DNA of 64,000 nt, taken from the NCBI RefSeq assembly GCF_004027225.2, contig NC_044289.2:7739761-7803760 (forward strand), written 5' to 3'. The notes below the pieces were generated by a model. That model saw only the letters and a program-made list of their open reading frames with translations, was not told where the DNA came from and made no database searches. Each line of letters starts with the position of its first letter. Positions within the stretch are counted from its first letter, which is position 1. Below, in pieces: positions 14,905-28,100 of the stretch. The translations under genes were made by a program, and so were the position numbers. This stretch comes from Strigops habroptila (lineage: Eukaryota; Chordata; Aves; Psittaciformes; Psittacidae).

Positions 14905-17900
14905 TTCAGGGAAGTTACATTTATGGAGAATCTCTACTATTTGCTCCTTTCAGAATTCATTACAGCTAAGGGGAATTGATTTCTGTTGGCTCTGAATTAA
15001 TCACTTTTTCATTTTAATGGTCTGATTCATTTGTTTTTACAATTTGTGAATAGTGTTCATTATTTTAGCATCCATACACTTCCATTAATTGAAATACAAA
15101 CATTTCAACATGAAGCTACAGATCACCATGGAAGCAGAGAAAAGTAAGAGCCTAAATGCATATTTTTCAGCATGCTAGGAAGTGTGTGAACTATAGCCAA
15201 GCCTGATCCCCAGCTCCTTATCAATGCATCAAACCTGCTGTGAAGTAAAAAGCAAACTCTGTACTCTCCACTGCAGTACAAAGAACAAATGAAAATAGCA
15301 GGTTAGAGACAAATTACTCTGAAAAATTTCCTAACTTTTATATCAAGTTTGACATCAAGAATAACTTCACCTTTGAAATAAACGGGAATTGAAACCAGCA
15401 TTTAAGAAGCAGAGGGAAAGAGCCTCTGATCTTTCTCCCACATGTCGTGTCTAGTACAAGGAAAGCTTTGCAAGCCATTCATACTTGACATCAAGCTTAG
15501 GAAATTCTTCAGATAATTCCTATGCTAACCACAAAGTCACTGCATGCTGTCATAGCAACAGGCATTGGTTGAAACGTCATGACGATATTAAATAAATCTT
15601 TGCTTTGATATAAAATGAAATGCAATTTTATTAGATGTGTGTCATATCAAATATAACTGCAATAAAATTATGTGTCAAGAAGTTCTAGCCAGTGACAACA
15701 AATAAAAGTCAACCTGATGTGAAATTCTTGTGCTGATGTCACCAAACAGCATTATAAATACATACAGCTACTTAGCAAACTGTTGTCTGGAGAAGTGAAA
15801 GCATACAAAGCCCAAGCTGGATGTAAAAGAATGAAAAGCAGCAGCTCAGTGTCACAGTACACGTGGCTGAAATGCAAAGTACTGGTTGGTGAGTGTTAAA
15901 AGTAGTATCAAAGTTCCATGTCTCATTTGAGATCAAGGTGGTTACTAGAAAGTAACAATACCATATAAATAAAATACCAGCTTTTTTAACTGACAGCTAC
16001 TGTATCCAATGCAAAGCTGACTACAGCGTCATACTTTGTGCCCTCTAGTTGCTTTTTCTTCAAGAACTTGAAAAGAAAACAAGAAACCCACAACCAACCA
16101 ACCCATATTTGTCTCTAGAGTATGATATATGATATATGGGTTCTTCATCCCATGGTCCTTTGTACCTGCAATAATGAGGTGCCAGAGAAATGACTGCATA
16201 GGTAAGCAGGATTGCTATAACGTATTCCTTGGCCATTAATCTCCTCGATGGCTACCTCACATAGGAATGAACTGCAAGGAGGATAATCTGGGAGAGAATA
16301 ACCGCAAAACCTCTGCAACAGTCATCTCACAGCAACATCCACAAGCAGTCAGACAGCTGTTGCATATCGCTAATGCCCAAAGCTGGGTGTTGAAGAGAAC
16401 AGAAAGAAAAACATCCTCAGCTGTAGCTCCATCAAATGTTGTAGAACAAATTAACTAGTAAAAGAAACTCTCCAGTTGATTTTGCTACCACTTTCAGAAA
16501 ATCAAAGACCATGGCCATAATAAAAGGTAATCATGTGTAATCATGGACAGAACACTTCTACAGTCAATTCCATTTTGCTCCTTTTTAAAGAAATAGTAAT
16601 TCTTAATATTTATATTTGTGTACGTATGAGCTGTACCAGCATTTTCTGCAAAGTGCACAGCCTACCAACACAGTCCCATCTGCTCAGTCTATATGTATTT
16701 GTGTACTACTACCTTGCTCCAATAAGCCTACTAGATTTACTGTCTACATCAGTGGGAAAAGTAAACAACACCCCTCCTCACTTGTGCTGGGCTGTGTTGA
16801 GAAAGCAAGCAGGAAATTTTCCCAATATCTCAAGGAAATGGCCATGTGCAATACTGGCCAAGCCTCTACTTCAATACCAAGTCCATCTTGTCTCTCCTCT
16901 TCCCTGTACAATGCCAGACCAGACCACAGCGGTTATGCTGAAGCAATCCTTTGATGAACTGACATTATAACCCTGTACCTCACCACTCAGCACCCCCAAG
17001 GGTGGGGTTTGCTGGCATGAATATAGACGGCCACCTAATGATACCTGCAGGTTATAAATGGAGATCAGAGCCACAGGATACTAACCAGCTTTGGAGAGCA
17101 ACAGCAAACAAAAGATTTTTGTAAATCTGAAGTACATGGCTGATGGTTTTACTCAGGTTTATAATATTTTATTACATCTCTAACAGCTGGATGCAGCTCC
17201 TCTTTACTGTAAACCTGTCTCATCACTTGCTGAGGGAAATCCTTCATAACCATTTACGCTTGTTTGGTGCACTGTGTCCTGTGCACTCCCATCAGCAGCT
17301 AACTTTTAATTACAAAATAATTTGGTTTTCTATATGACTCATAGAATCAATATAAAGACAAACCTGGTTGTAAATAGTTTCTGTCAGGCCTTATCATGCC
17401 TATATATATCCTTTTTTTTTTTTCTTTCATGAATCAGACTATTAGAATAACATTAGATAAATTATCTGAACCACTGACTCATGCAAACCAAACTACTTAA
17501 TTCTGTTGCTTCGACAGAAAAATATGGCTTCGGTATTCAGAATTCAATTTCTTTTTGCTCTTTGTGATAGTTAATACCACAAAATTATCTGTACTTTGGC
17601 TACACATCACTTCCTATAATTATTGAATAATTATCAACCACATTTATATTATGGAATGCAACGATATCCCAGGATCTTCCATACAAAAGCAATGAAGGTT
17701 CTACGGGAGAAAATTATGCTAAGAGATCATCATGTGGATAAAATTTTTGTATCAGCTGACAAGATACAGAATCACAAACAAGCCCATGAAAATATAACTG
17801 TGTCCTACTAGGTTTTACAGTTTTTAGCAAGCTACTTTGAAAATTGGTAAGTTAAGGCTCCGTGACCTCCTGAAATGAGCTTTATTTCACTGCAGTTTTG

Positions 17901-20599
17901 CTAGTTTACCTGCGTTGACTGCTGCAGCCAAGTGAGAAGCCAGCCACCGGTGGCTATATGGCTTGCAAAACAAAACCAGTATGGAAACTGTATTTTAATA
18001 CAATGATGGAGCTAATTCAGCTGCTAAGAGATTGTAAGAGATCATTGGCCCAACACTCTAAATGAAGCCCTTAGATTAAAATTAAACCCCTTTTATACTG
18101 CATTTAATTTTTCAAGTGCTTTACAAATGTCACTCCCTTGACAATCCAGAGAATGACAGTAAACTATTTGCATTCTGACAACAATATTAAAAAATCTATA
18201 GTCAAGGGCAGCTAAATGATTTATGACATGTACAGAGATGCACAGAGGATCAGGGGGTTTTAATGGGCTTATATTATCTGAAGGCAAACATTATTAGAGA
18301 TAACAGAAATTTCCAATCTACCAAAAAGTACTTAGAAGATGGGGCTTTAAACAGAATAAATGCCAACTGAAAAACAATTGCATGTATTCCCTAGGGAGGA
18401 GAAAGGTTATTAAAAGGAAAAACTAGGACTCTGTCAAATACTTCCAAGCAACTGATGGATGATCTGCAAATTAACTTCTACAATGACAACTGAAGAACAA
18501 AAAAAAGTTTCCTGCATGTTCTATTTTACGCATACAAAAATAGCAAATGATTGTCTGGGACAGTAGTGCTCTAAACTACAAAAACCCAGAGACTAATCTG
18601 AAAAAGTCTGTTAGATGATTACTTGCCTGACTTGCAAACACAACTCTCCAAACCATACCAGAAAACTGGACATTACATGTGCAAAAAGGCACCTACATTT
18701 TCAAGGCTGCATGGACGTACAATTTGTAGTAAGGACTAAGCAAACAGGAAAGATGCATCACACACATAAAAGCCTAAACTGTAGTAGTACAGGCAGGCCT
18801 AGTGAAATGGTATAAAATATACCAATACCATGATAACCAGAAAATAAAGAAAGAAAATAAGGGGGTGGGGTCACAAAACAAACCCCACTGGACCAAAATC
18901 CAGCACTACAGAGTAAAGACCTTTGGCATTCATAAGAATACTCTTAACAGGCTTTCTTTCCCTAAACACCAGGGCTGTAATGTATGGACAATTCAATTTC
19001 TAGGACACCAAAGAACACGAGGGATAATGCAAGCTCTCCACACCTTGCTAGCATTCTCCCTTTGGGTCCTTTACCGTACTAAGGTCCTCATCGGTCTTAT
19101 AGCTGCCACTGGAATCACGGTTAAACCTTACTAGCTGCCTTTTTCCTCTCCATAATGAAGCCATATCTATACTATTTGCCCGTCTGGAAACCACAATAAT
19201 CTTAAATACTTGCACTCTGCACAGCCATGAGTATCCTCAGAAAAGCAGAGCTGGCACAGCAATCACTTCAGAGTGAATTTTAAAGTGTACCAACCAATCA
19301 ATGAGAATGTGATCACTGCAGCCAAAGTTTCATGCCACTAACACCAGCACTGGCACTCAGGGACGAGGCATGGGCTCGCCTTAGAAAGGGCTTCCCCGTT
19401 CTTTGATGCCATCTGCTGGATGGTTCTCATTATGGGTCTAACTCCATCACAAGTCCAGTTTTCACCTGGAGAAAGAAGTCTTTTACATTTTGTTTGGTTT
19501 ATAATCATACGACAAGTGCACTGGACGGTTTACTTTAACATACCAAATGAATGGTTTGGATGTTTAGAAAAAAACCTCAACATACCAACAGCTCCTACGA
19601 CTAACCTTGCTCTCAGACAGTTTTGGACTAAGAGCTGTATCTAATAAAGCAGAATAAGGCAGAGCTGACTGTCACCCAAGTCACCCACAAGACTCTCATC
19701 CACAAGACTCTCACTCTATCAAATAACTGTCCACCTTCTTCTCTCTTTATTGCCTAAAATAACAACTCTGGGTCAACCCAAAACTCCTCTAAGCAGTTTG
19801 GTGCCTAACACAGAAAACTGTATGGAGGGTTCAGAAATTATGTAAAGGAACACCTGCATCTCCTTGAAGGCCCAACACTTGTTTTGCTACAAGCACTGGC
19901 TGGCAGATAGAGCGGCAGAGTTGCCATGGCTACCAGATCCACATTTTACCTAAGAGCAGCTGAAGGATTCACTCAGGAAGTAAGGAAAAACTTGAACTTC
20001 TTCCCGAGGCATAGACTTGAATTAAAACCACAATCAGTTAGAAAACAAAGTTAAAAATCTGTACAGTTATAGCCAGGGTATTTGTAAACATGTCCAGCAG
20101 CAGAAGCATATAAACCACTGGAATTCTATCATAAAAACCCATGGGAAATGCCACGGCTAGACAAGCGAGACAGAGCATTAGCACAGCTTTTGAACCTTAG
20201 AGCCACCGGTTGATACACATTGTATGCAACATGAGGTGCTTATGTTGAGGTATTAGATCTCCCCTGTCTAAGACAGTATTCTCTTAAGGTTATGCTAAAC
20301 CTTATGTCAACATTAAATAAATCTATGTAAACAACTATGTAAGTTACAGTGCTGTAATTCACAAGCAACAGTGCACTGGTGAGATCCTGTTCAGGTGTAC
20401 TGAAGATCAAGCTCAGTATCACTACCCTGTTAAAACTACTTCAATAATAGAGAAAGCATGTGTTGTTTTTTCTTCCTCCACGTTCCTCCTCTTCAGTTTG
20501 AAGAAACGATGCCACACAACTGACACGATAAGTAGGTAATAATCACTTCATAAAAATATACTCATCTCATACTCTGATTATTTATATTAAGAACAAATA

Positions 20600-21880
20600 T
20601 ACTAAGTCATTTGCTGAGGCAGAGAAGACGCCTTCAACTCCAGAGCAAGGGGAAACACAGCACCCAGGAGCCTCAATTCTGAGTGGCAAGAGCCACCGAG
20701 GGAGCCTCGAGTCTTGACAGGACTTGCCCAGGAGCCGGCAGCTCAGCTGACACGAGCAGGGGCTCACAGGGGGCAGCCCAGGGGTGACGGCGGCCCAGTG
20801 TGGGAGCTCAACTCTGGCTGCCCTGGCAGTGGCCAGCATCAGCACCCAGACAAAACAGATGAGAGGGGAGGCTGCAGCGCAGACCTAGGAGAGTAGAAAG
20901 CGCCTTGACTGGTCTCTTGAGGAAAGGGTGTATAATGGACAGAGTGCACTCAGTGCGCCCTGGTGGAGGTCCTCCTGCAGCAGGTGGCTGAGCTGCGGGA
21001 GACTGTCAGTAGGCGAGACGATGTCAGGGAAGCTGAGGGAGCTGGGCTGCTTGCTCCAGGCCCAAACTGTGCAGGGGCCACAAGCGCCCACCACAGCGCA
21101 TACAGAAAAGAAGGGCGGCATTAACCCAAGAAGCTGGGAACTAGTAACAAAAAAAAATAAACACCACAACAAAAAAAGGAGGAATTAACAGCAAGGGGCT
21201 TCCTCCAAAATCCAACGTCCCCACCCAGAACCACTTCGCAGTTCTGCAGGGGGCTAATGAGGAAGTGCCCACTGCACCAAATGAACATCCTGCTGATGCA
21301 CCAGTAAAGAGGATCACTACTGGTGCCTCCAGGAAAAAGCAGCGGATCATAGTAGCAGGTGACTCTACTTTGAAAGGCACAGAGGCACCCATCTGTTGGC
21401 CTGACCCAGTCTCGAGGGAGGTGTGTTGCCTACCAGGGGCTCGGATCAGAGAGGCTGCCTGGTCTAGTAAGTCCTGCTATTACCCACTTCTTGTGGTCCA
21501 TGTGGGTCCTAGTGATATTGACAGCAGAAGCCTGGGAATCACTAAGGACTAGAGAGCTCTGGGAGAGGTGGTTAGGGGCTCTGGAGCTCAGACAGTTTTT
21601 TTATCAATCTTCCAAGTCAAAGGAGAGGACCTTGATAAGGCCGGGCGGATCTGGCAGGTTAATAAATGGTTAGAATGGTGGTGCCATAGTCAAGGGCTTG
21701 GTTATTTAGAACATGTGACTTGATTTGGGAGGCCAGGTCTACTGGAGGTTGACGAAGCTGGTCTGACAGAAGGGGAAGAGCTGCTTTGGTAGAAGACTTG
21801 CCAGGCTGGTCAAGGCAGCTTTAAACTAGATGTGCTGGGGGAGTGGGGCATCAACCCATCCCAACACTCCCAGTATGCTA
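20600..21880 (+). mobile_element. CR1 LINE fragment: decayed ORF1 with esterase domain
   Basis: The plus strand carries a CR1-type ORF1. A helical region (QVAELRETVSRRD, near 20.98 kb) is followed by a segment like the CR1 linker (VPTQNHFAVLQ) and then the SGNH-esterase domain (VAGDSTLKGTEAPICWPDP, REVCCLPGAR, YYPLLVVHVG, RALGEVVRGSGAQTVFLSI, INKW-like and WWCHSQGLGY blocks). From 21265 onward one frame is kept, with stops at 21550, about 21719 and about 21788. The catalytic GDS block survives; the DGIHL block reads VDEAGL, so His is lost. The fragment ends in the usual GGCAGCTTTAAACTAGAT run. No reverse transcriptase follows. Confidence 0.85.
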
Positions 21881-22808
21881 AGATTTAATTTTTAAAAACA
21901 AAGTCATAAAGAGCACATATTTCCATGGAACAGCACATTAATCAGCAGGCAAAAGTCCAAAAGCAGAATTTGAGAGTGAGACAGTACATAAGTTTTTGAA
22001 GGATGTAAGGAGTCAGCAAATTAAGACATTTAAAAATTACTTTTAACTCCACATAGTGATGGAGGCATAGTTCCAGGGATTGATGCTGACATAGCAACAT
22101 CATCTATGAACAATTCTGACATTAATTTGGTATATAAATGTGGATTTAGAAAACTATTGTTGAGGAAAATTAGAAGTTAAAGACTCACCATTCTGACTTA
22201 CAGCATCTTTTGTGACTGCCGAATATAAAGTAGTAAGTGACTGAATATGACTGTGACTCCAAAAGCTTCTCTTCAATACCAATGCAGGTTTTAAGGAACT
22301 CTCTTCCCTGTCAACTTGCTGCCATGCTGTGCACTGAGCTAACGGTGTGTATGCTATCTGAGCTAAGATTGAAAGACAAAGGATAGATTTAGTATTTCCA
22401 AGACTGCTGCTAAAACCAGCATTATAAATAAAATTATACTAAATAGCATTACAGCCAAATCATGAATCACATATGCGAGAAACTTTTATCAAACAGCCAT
22501 TACAGGGCAAACCAGAAGTTCCCTATTTATACTGGTTTTCTATTTAAGCATTTTCATGAGTGTAAAACAAGACCAAGGAAACTACAATACATGCCTGACT
22601 TCATTAATTTAATATACAATGCAAATATTCCAATCTTGATGCTTTACCAACCGTAATGAAGCTAATGCTTTCCTGAACAAATAAATAACTGCAATAACCA
22701 AAATAAGAAAGCTCTCATTAAACAGATGGAATCCAAGAGAGGAAAGTAAAAAAAAAAAAAATAAAAGGTGGATTTTGTTCTAAATGTAATTGGAACGATA
22801 TCAAAACA
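21881..22808. other. Spacer between the CR1 fragment and the PFDN4 3' end
   Basis: AT-rich sequence with poly-A at about 22.75 kb. The part next to PFDN4 may belong to a longer PFDN4 3' UTR. No coding signal. Confidence 0.5.
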
Positions 22809-22814
22809 TTTATT
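22809..22814 (-). terminator. PFDN4: Candidate PFDN4 polyadenylation signal (AATAAA)
   Basis: AATAAA on the minus strand, 38 bases past the PFDN4 stop codon. No GT-rich element follows clearly, so a longer 3' UTR using another site is possible. I saw no other canonical hexamer on this strand down to about 22.4 kb. Confidence 0.4.
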
Positions 22815-22852
22815 AAACCAAGGAAAAGTTGTATGGTACATTTAGAACACCT

Positions 22853-22984
22853 TCAACTGTCCTCAGCCTCAAGATTTATGTTATTTCCAAACTTTGCATA
22901 GAGCTGAACTTTCAGGTCAGATAAGACCCTCTGAATTGATTCCACTCGGGATTCTAACACATCAATTTCTTCTTGTAAACTTTT
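22853..22984 (-). CDS. PFDN4: PFDN4 exon 4 (last coding exon)
   Basis: 43 codons and TGA, from KSLQEEIDVLESRVESIQR through VQLYAKFGNNINLEAEDS. This is the C-terminal helix and acidic tail. The acceptor is a long pyrimidine tract ending in ttcag. Confidence 0.98.
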   Translation of the reverse strand, partial: KSLQEEIDVLESRVESIQRVLSDLKVQLYAKFGNNINLEAEDS

Positions 22985-25104
22985 CTGAAAAAGAAAAAAA
23001 AAAAAATCAACCAGTTACACAAAACAAACTTAAGTCATGTTTGTCTGCAACATATAAACAATTAGGAGGTACCCTTATGACAACTTTTTGCTAAGAAAAG
23101 CTGTAAGATTTATTACAAGGCAAAACAAAGGCTTTGTATACTGACATGCCAATTAGGACTTGCCATACATGCACATTCCCCTCCTCAAATCAGAAATCAA
23201 ACAGGAACTTTAGAAAGTAAGAGGTTCAAAGGATGGATAGATTATCCCGTTCCAATGCTCATCACACCGCAGCAGCCAGGACAGTAAAGGAGCTCCCTTT
23301 TGCCCAGACAAACCTTTGCCTCCTCCAGCATCTCTTGTGTCTCTTCTTGGGAATGACTAATGAAAACATCTCCAATTTGGTAGGGTATCAGTAATGAGTC
23401 ACCATCATCAAGCATCATGATGTCATCACAAGCATCTTCCAAGTTCTGAAGTTGTTTCTATTTATCAAGATATAAGAAAGCTGGTCACTTCATACTAGGT
23501 AAATGATTTCAATTGATACACTATCATGTTATCACTTGAATAAAATGAACTCAGCGAGTCCATATTTTGAGCAAAAATCCTACCTGCCAGCATGATATCA
23601 ACATATTTGATAGTATAGTTCCAGAGCTGTAATTTAGTATAAATATTAGATTCATTCTACCAGTGGAAATTTCTAGTCAATACTCAATATCTTAATAGCG
23701 TAAGATATGTCATTAATAGCGTAATTAACTGTCTAGACAAGGGAAACACATATGCTCAATTTCTGTCAATGCATCAAAGGAAGAACATAACATACAACTG
23801 CCTTACTGGTTCAACAGAAAATAAATATGAACAATCACAGGCAGGAAATTTTACAAACACTACAAACAGCCATTATATAGAGACAATGCTTTGTATATGA
23901 CAACTAAGGAGTTCCAAGAACTGCATGCAGAAATATACTAGTGGCCTTTATTTCTCATGGCTTCTTTCTCCACTTTCTCTTTCTCTATTTTCATAGTATC
24001 AGAAATCCAATATTAGAACCAAAGCATTACTTGCAGTATTCCACTGCCCCTAGTTTCCGTGTTACAGCTGAAAATTAAGTTAGGGCAATGAAGAAGTGAT
24101 ATTTGAAGCAAATATACCTTTTTGACTTCTATTTCTTCTTTCAGCTCTGTGATCCTGCTAGTATTTCTTGCAAACTTGTTAATTTTCTGTTGATCTTCAA
24201 AAGTAACATTGACATCTTCTGCAGCCTACAAGGAGGAGAGATCAAAATAAACTTATTTTCTTACATTAACTTGAATGTCACTACAAGATTACTCCTACTC
24301 CTACAGATCTTCTGAAAAATAGTTTTACATTCTCCTTTTATACACTTGATATCTTAAAAAGCATCCTCAAGGACATCAGCAATACCCACATTTAGCTGGC
24401 CAGAGGCTGTAGTAACAACCAATTAAAACACCAGCTATGCATGGCATCCAAATTGTTGTTTCCTTGACAGCACTAGCAGTTGAACCGGACACCTTTGCTC
24501 CGTGACCACTGCAGAGTTGAGCATAACGCATTAATGTGACCCATGAGCAATATCATTTTATGCTAGCTGGTTAGCTGTGATGTGCTACAGTGCTACAGGA
24601 GAGTCTGGCACCATCCTCTTTTGAGATATTGATCTGCATTAACAAGATTCGCTCTCAAGTCTCCTCTTCTCTAGACTGAACAGGCCAAAGATGCTCCAAA
24701 CTCCCGGTCGATAGAGCCAAGCTCACAACGCCAAGGCCTTAACCCACAGACAAGCGACCGGGGTACTCTCGGCAGGACCTAACCTGGAGCTGGCCTGACC
24801 TGGCAGCGGCCTAGGACACACACACACACCCCCTGCCCTGCCGCCCGTGGGGCAGGCGCTCCGGGAGGCACCTCTGCGGCGCTGGAGCGAGGGGCGGGAG
24901 ACAGCGCTGAGGTGACAAGGCCGCGCTGCCCCAGCACCGAGAGACAACGGCCCCCCACAGCCGGAGGGGCCGGCCGGCCCAGCCCAGGGGGCGGCCCAGG
25001 GGCTGCGCCTTCCTCGGGGGACCCCCGGGGCAGAAAGAGGCCGAGAGGAGAGGGCGGCCAGGCCCCCCTCCCGCACTCACCGCTTTCTTCATGGTGGCGG
25101 CCAT
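22853..25104 (-). CDS. PFDN4: Prefoldin subunit 4 (4 exons)
   Basis: A beta-type subunit of the heterohexameric prefoldin chaperone, which captures unfolded actin and tubulin and passes them to the CCT/TRiC chaperonin in the cytosol (family knowledge). Exons on the minus strand are 25104-25081, 24225-24118, 23457-23314 and 22984-22853 (with stop). All introns are GT-AG, and each exon is a whole number of codons (8, 36, 48, 43 plus stop), giving 135 aa against 134 in human as I remember it. Order of parts: N-terminal coiled-coil helix (about residues 17-60, with RITELKEEIEVKK), an acidic turn, the beta-hairpin block IPYQIGDVFISHS, then a C-terminal helix (QEETQEMLEEAK to VQLYAKFG) ending in an acidic tail. 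One residue is gained in the acidic turn. The start ATG has A at -3 and G at +4. The gene is compact: introns are 855, 660 and 329 bases. Confidence 0.98.
23314..23457 (-). CDS. PFDN4: PFDN4 exon 3
   Basis: 48 codons from KQLQNLEDACDDIM through IPYQIGDVFISHSQEET to MLEEAK. It holds the acidic turn and the beta-hairpin strands that build the prefoldin barrel. Acceptor aatag, donor gtttgt. Reading past the donor gives unrelated residues and a stop. Confidence 0.97.
24118..24225 (-). CDS. PFDN4: PFDN4 exon 2
   Basis: 36 codons from AAEDVNVTFEDQQKINKFA through to EEIEVKK, the N-terminal helix of the prefoldin coiled coil. Acceptor tgtag, donor gtatat. Confidence 0.97.
24815..24829. repeat. (CA)n microsatellite in PFDN4 intron 1
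   Basis: A short run of seven to eight CA units at the intronic edge of the CpG island. Confidence 0.85.
25081..25104 (-). CDS. PFDN4: PFDN4 exon 1 (coding part)
   Basis: Encodes MAATMKKA. The donor is gtgag. Met1 and Met5 both sit in strong initiation contexts; Met5 is preceded by a perfect GCCGCCACC. The exon lies in the CpG island. Confidence 0.97.
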
Positions 25105-28100
25105 GATGGTGGGACTGAACCATTCGTCCTCCCCACAGAGGAGGAGCAGGGGCTTGGGAAAATAAGAAAAGACGAAGGACAGCGCCCAGCGGCGGCGGCC
25201 CTGCTCGGCCCGGCGCTTCTCCTCCTCCCGCTGCCCCCATCCCGGCGGGCTGCTCGGAGGCACCACAGGGCACACAATAACCTCAGCCCATCCCGCGGCG
25301 GTTGGTACGTCCTGTTTAAAGGAGCAGAGGCCCAACTCCACCGACAGGAGCGCCTCCCAGCGCTGCCGCCAGGGGGAGCCATGGGACGGGGCGCCGCAGC
25401 TCGCCGCGGCCTCCCGCCCGCTGCTGCCGGCGCTGGTGCCGCGGGCGCGGCGCGGCCCGGGCCGGTGCTGCAGCGGCGGGGCGCGGCGGTACAAGGTGCC
25501 TCCGGAGGGAGGGCGGCCCCTGAGCGGGGGACTCCTCTGAGCCGTCCTCAGCCCTCACCATCCAAACCAGCCGCCTCTCTGGAAACGGCGGTGTGAGCGG
25601 CCTCCAAATCATTGCAGAGGGGCTTTTAAGCAAAAAGACGTTGGTTTTTTTTTTTTTTCTGAAAAGGCTTGTTGACAGCTTCTAGACAGAAACAGGGGTA
25701 GCTAGCATTTACGCGGCATGATTACCTTCACGTGCCTATGTGTATTTAGCTTCTCACAGCTACAAAACAAAAAGAAAACCCAAAAGCAGGTCGTCACATC
25801 TCCCAGCTTGGGTGTTGTGTGCTCTGACACCCAGCTGCAGTGCGTACAACGCCTGTGATCCAAGAGCCCGTGGCCCAGGCACACGTGGATGTTGAGCAAC
25901 ATGAGGGCTCACCACTGGCACGATTGCCGGTGGCACTGGCGGTGCCATGGACTGGCCAAGCTGCTGCCAACAGCGGCTCAGACTGCTTGAGACCCTGCTT
26001 GGGTCTGCCAAGACCTTCCTGAAGAATGATCAGCATCTCCAGTATCTGTATTAAACACACTTCAGCTACAAAGCTTTCAGAGCGATGCGCTGTTGTGCCA
26101 GCATCAGGTGGGGGTGGCAACAAGCCTGCAGTGTAAGTAAGTCAGAAAGGGGTTTGAAAACATCTTAGGTACTTTGCTGTGATTCATCTTTCTGCTATGC
26201 CTGTCTGTGGGCTGTGGAGTTAGACCCAAAGGAAGTACCTGGGTACAGAGAGTTCAGGGCCCTGTATTGGTGTGTTTTTAATGTGTCTGGCTTTGGAAAG
26301 GAATTTGGAAAGCTGGGCTAGAGTCTGCGGCTCACTGAGCCGTGGCTGGGGAGAGTTTGGATCTCCAGAAAGACAACTGCTGTGACCAAGGAGGTGTCTA
26401 GGGTCAGCACGTTCAGTCCCAGGCAGCCAAAACTGCTGAACCTTTTCTCAGAGCTGCTAAGAATCACCTCCACAGGTTTGGAGTCCAAAGATCAAAACCA
26501 TTTCCTGAAGGCAAAATTTTTAACCTTTCTTTCTCAAGTTATGCTTTATAAATCCTAATACCCTGATTGCACACAATGGCCTTGTTCTTCAAACACTTAA
26601 TTGGAGGCTGATGTTTATTTCCCTGCTGTCTGATGGCATCCGAATTCATGTCTCCCACCACCCTCCTGATGCTTGAACCATGAATAACTCTGTATGTCAT
26701 CAATGTAAAAATGAACATTTTAATGAAAAATATAGGAACAATCCATGGGACAGAGCGCGTGTCTTTACTTTTGTTAGAACACCTTGCTGCTGAGGGAGAA
26801 TCCAGTCCTGCAGCTGCAGCAGAATCCATCCTCCATGGTAGCCCATTCCAAAGGGAATCCATGGAGGACAATAGACGATAACACCCAACAGAAGAATGGG
26901 TGTATATTTTAAAAGTTTCCTATTAATTTCCTGCAACTAGGCCTTATTAGGAAGAGCTGAAATATGGCATACTCCATTCAAGTCTTAGCACATATACCAA
27001 CACCATTCTCTCTCTCAGCCTTGCCTTTGTGCATCACAGGTGGAAACAGTATAGCAGTCCTGCTGCCTGCAAGAAGGAAAAGTTTGGGTTCCTGCTTTAT
27101 TACTTACAGAGACGGAGCTTACGCCAGCAGTGTTCAGCTTCATTTCATAGAAGAGCTGACTTGGGAGCTCTCTTTCACTAACTGCTTTTTGCTGAATAAA
27201 TGTGAGAAAGTTACAGCTACTTGTGGGAAAGATTGCAGGTTTCTAGCTTAACAATTTGTATGTCAAAATATTCTGTAAGAGATATTTACTGAATTAAAAA
27301 GTTCCGGGTTGGTTTTTGGGGGGTTTATTTAGATCAGAATGACTGCTCATTTCAAAATTCCTGTCACAAACTAATAGAAAAAACAGAATAGAAAAGAAAA
27401 TATTTTGAGTGGCCCTCACGCTGACAGTTACATTTTATTTTGATGCATAAGTATGACTTGGTTCCCACTGAGGAAAAAATTAATCACAAAAGTTCTCCTT
27501 GGAGAACTATGTTATCATTAACTTATGTAAAAACATAAATTTAATTCTAAGTATCTCTTTTTCTTAGAGAAAAACCTCTCATCTCTGGCCATTGTCCTGC
27601 TCTTCCCTAAGTCAGCTATCTTCTCATTTCAGAAAGATCCTACTGTGAAAGGATATAGCCTGAACCATGGTTATTTCCGTGGGTGGATTAGCTGAATAAT
27701 ATTTGTTAGGTCTGAGCCAGTGTAATTTCCTTCAAGAGAAAAGGAGTGGATTTCGTAAGAATTTGATGACTTGAAGGCTTTGAAAATAAATGTTTTTCTC
27801 CCACATGCTCAGGCAAGATCTGTGGTATGAGCATGTTGCCAAGAGTAGCTTACTGTAGACCTTTGTTATGTAAATAAAAGTGAAAACAGTGCACGAGTGC
27901 AAGCATCTAGTGGTGGAGTAAGATAAACTCATTGAACTCACTGACCTCATTTCTCTTTCAGTTGCATAAAAGGACTTGCTCTTTCTTGTACTGGTCCTCC
28001 TTGTTGCGAGTGTTAGCTGCACCTTGTACTGCGGTGGGATCCCTCCCATGGCGTGTGTAACCTTCGTGCCCTTCATCTTACTTGTCCTTTGTGGTTCTTA

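Larger units (their letters stand above)
5901..20599. other. Non-coding DNA with two CR1 fragments
   Basis: Apart from the CR1 pieces at 9.58 and 11.25 kb and small repeats, nothing recognisable was seen. The longest open frame (16533-16970, plus, 145 codons) has no recognisable domain. Confidence 0.6.
24780..25600. promoter_or_regulatory. CpG island at the PFDN4 promoter
   Basis: A dense run of CpG and GC-rich sequence covers PFDN4 intron 1 start, exon 1 and about 500 bases upstream. No TATA box is seen before the PFDN4 start, as usual for a housekeeping gene. Long frames open on both strands here are a base-composition effect. Confidence 0.8.

Noticed and set aside
16533-16970. 145-codon plus-strand open frame
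   Set aside because: No recognisable domain, no clear splice sites or codon bias, a second overlapping frame equally open, and AT-rich intergenic setting.
17338-17375. CATAGAATCA string resembling a CR1 end
   Set aside because: The following sequence does not match the CR1 3' consensus, so a ten-base match is chance.
24723-25633. Several long overlapping open frames on both strands in the PFDN4 CpG island (up to 227 codons)
   Set aside because: They overlap PFDN4 exon 1 and intron 1, are rich in Pro, Gly, Ala and Arg on both strands, and disagree with the PFDN4 exon structure. They reflect few stop codons in GC-rich DNA.
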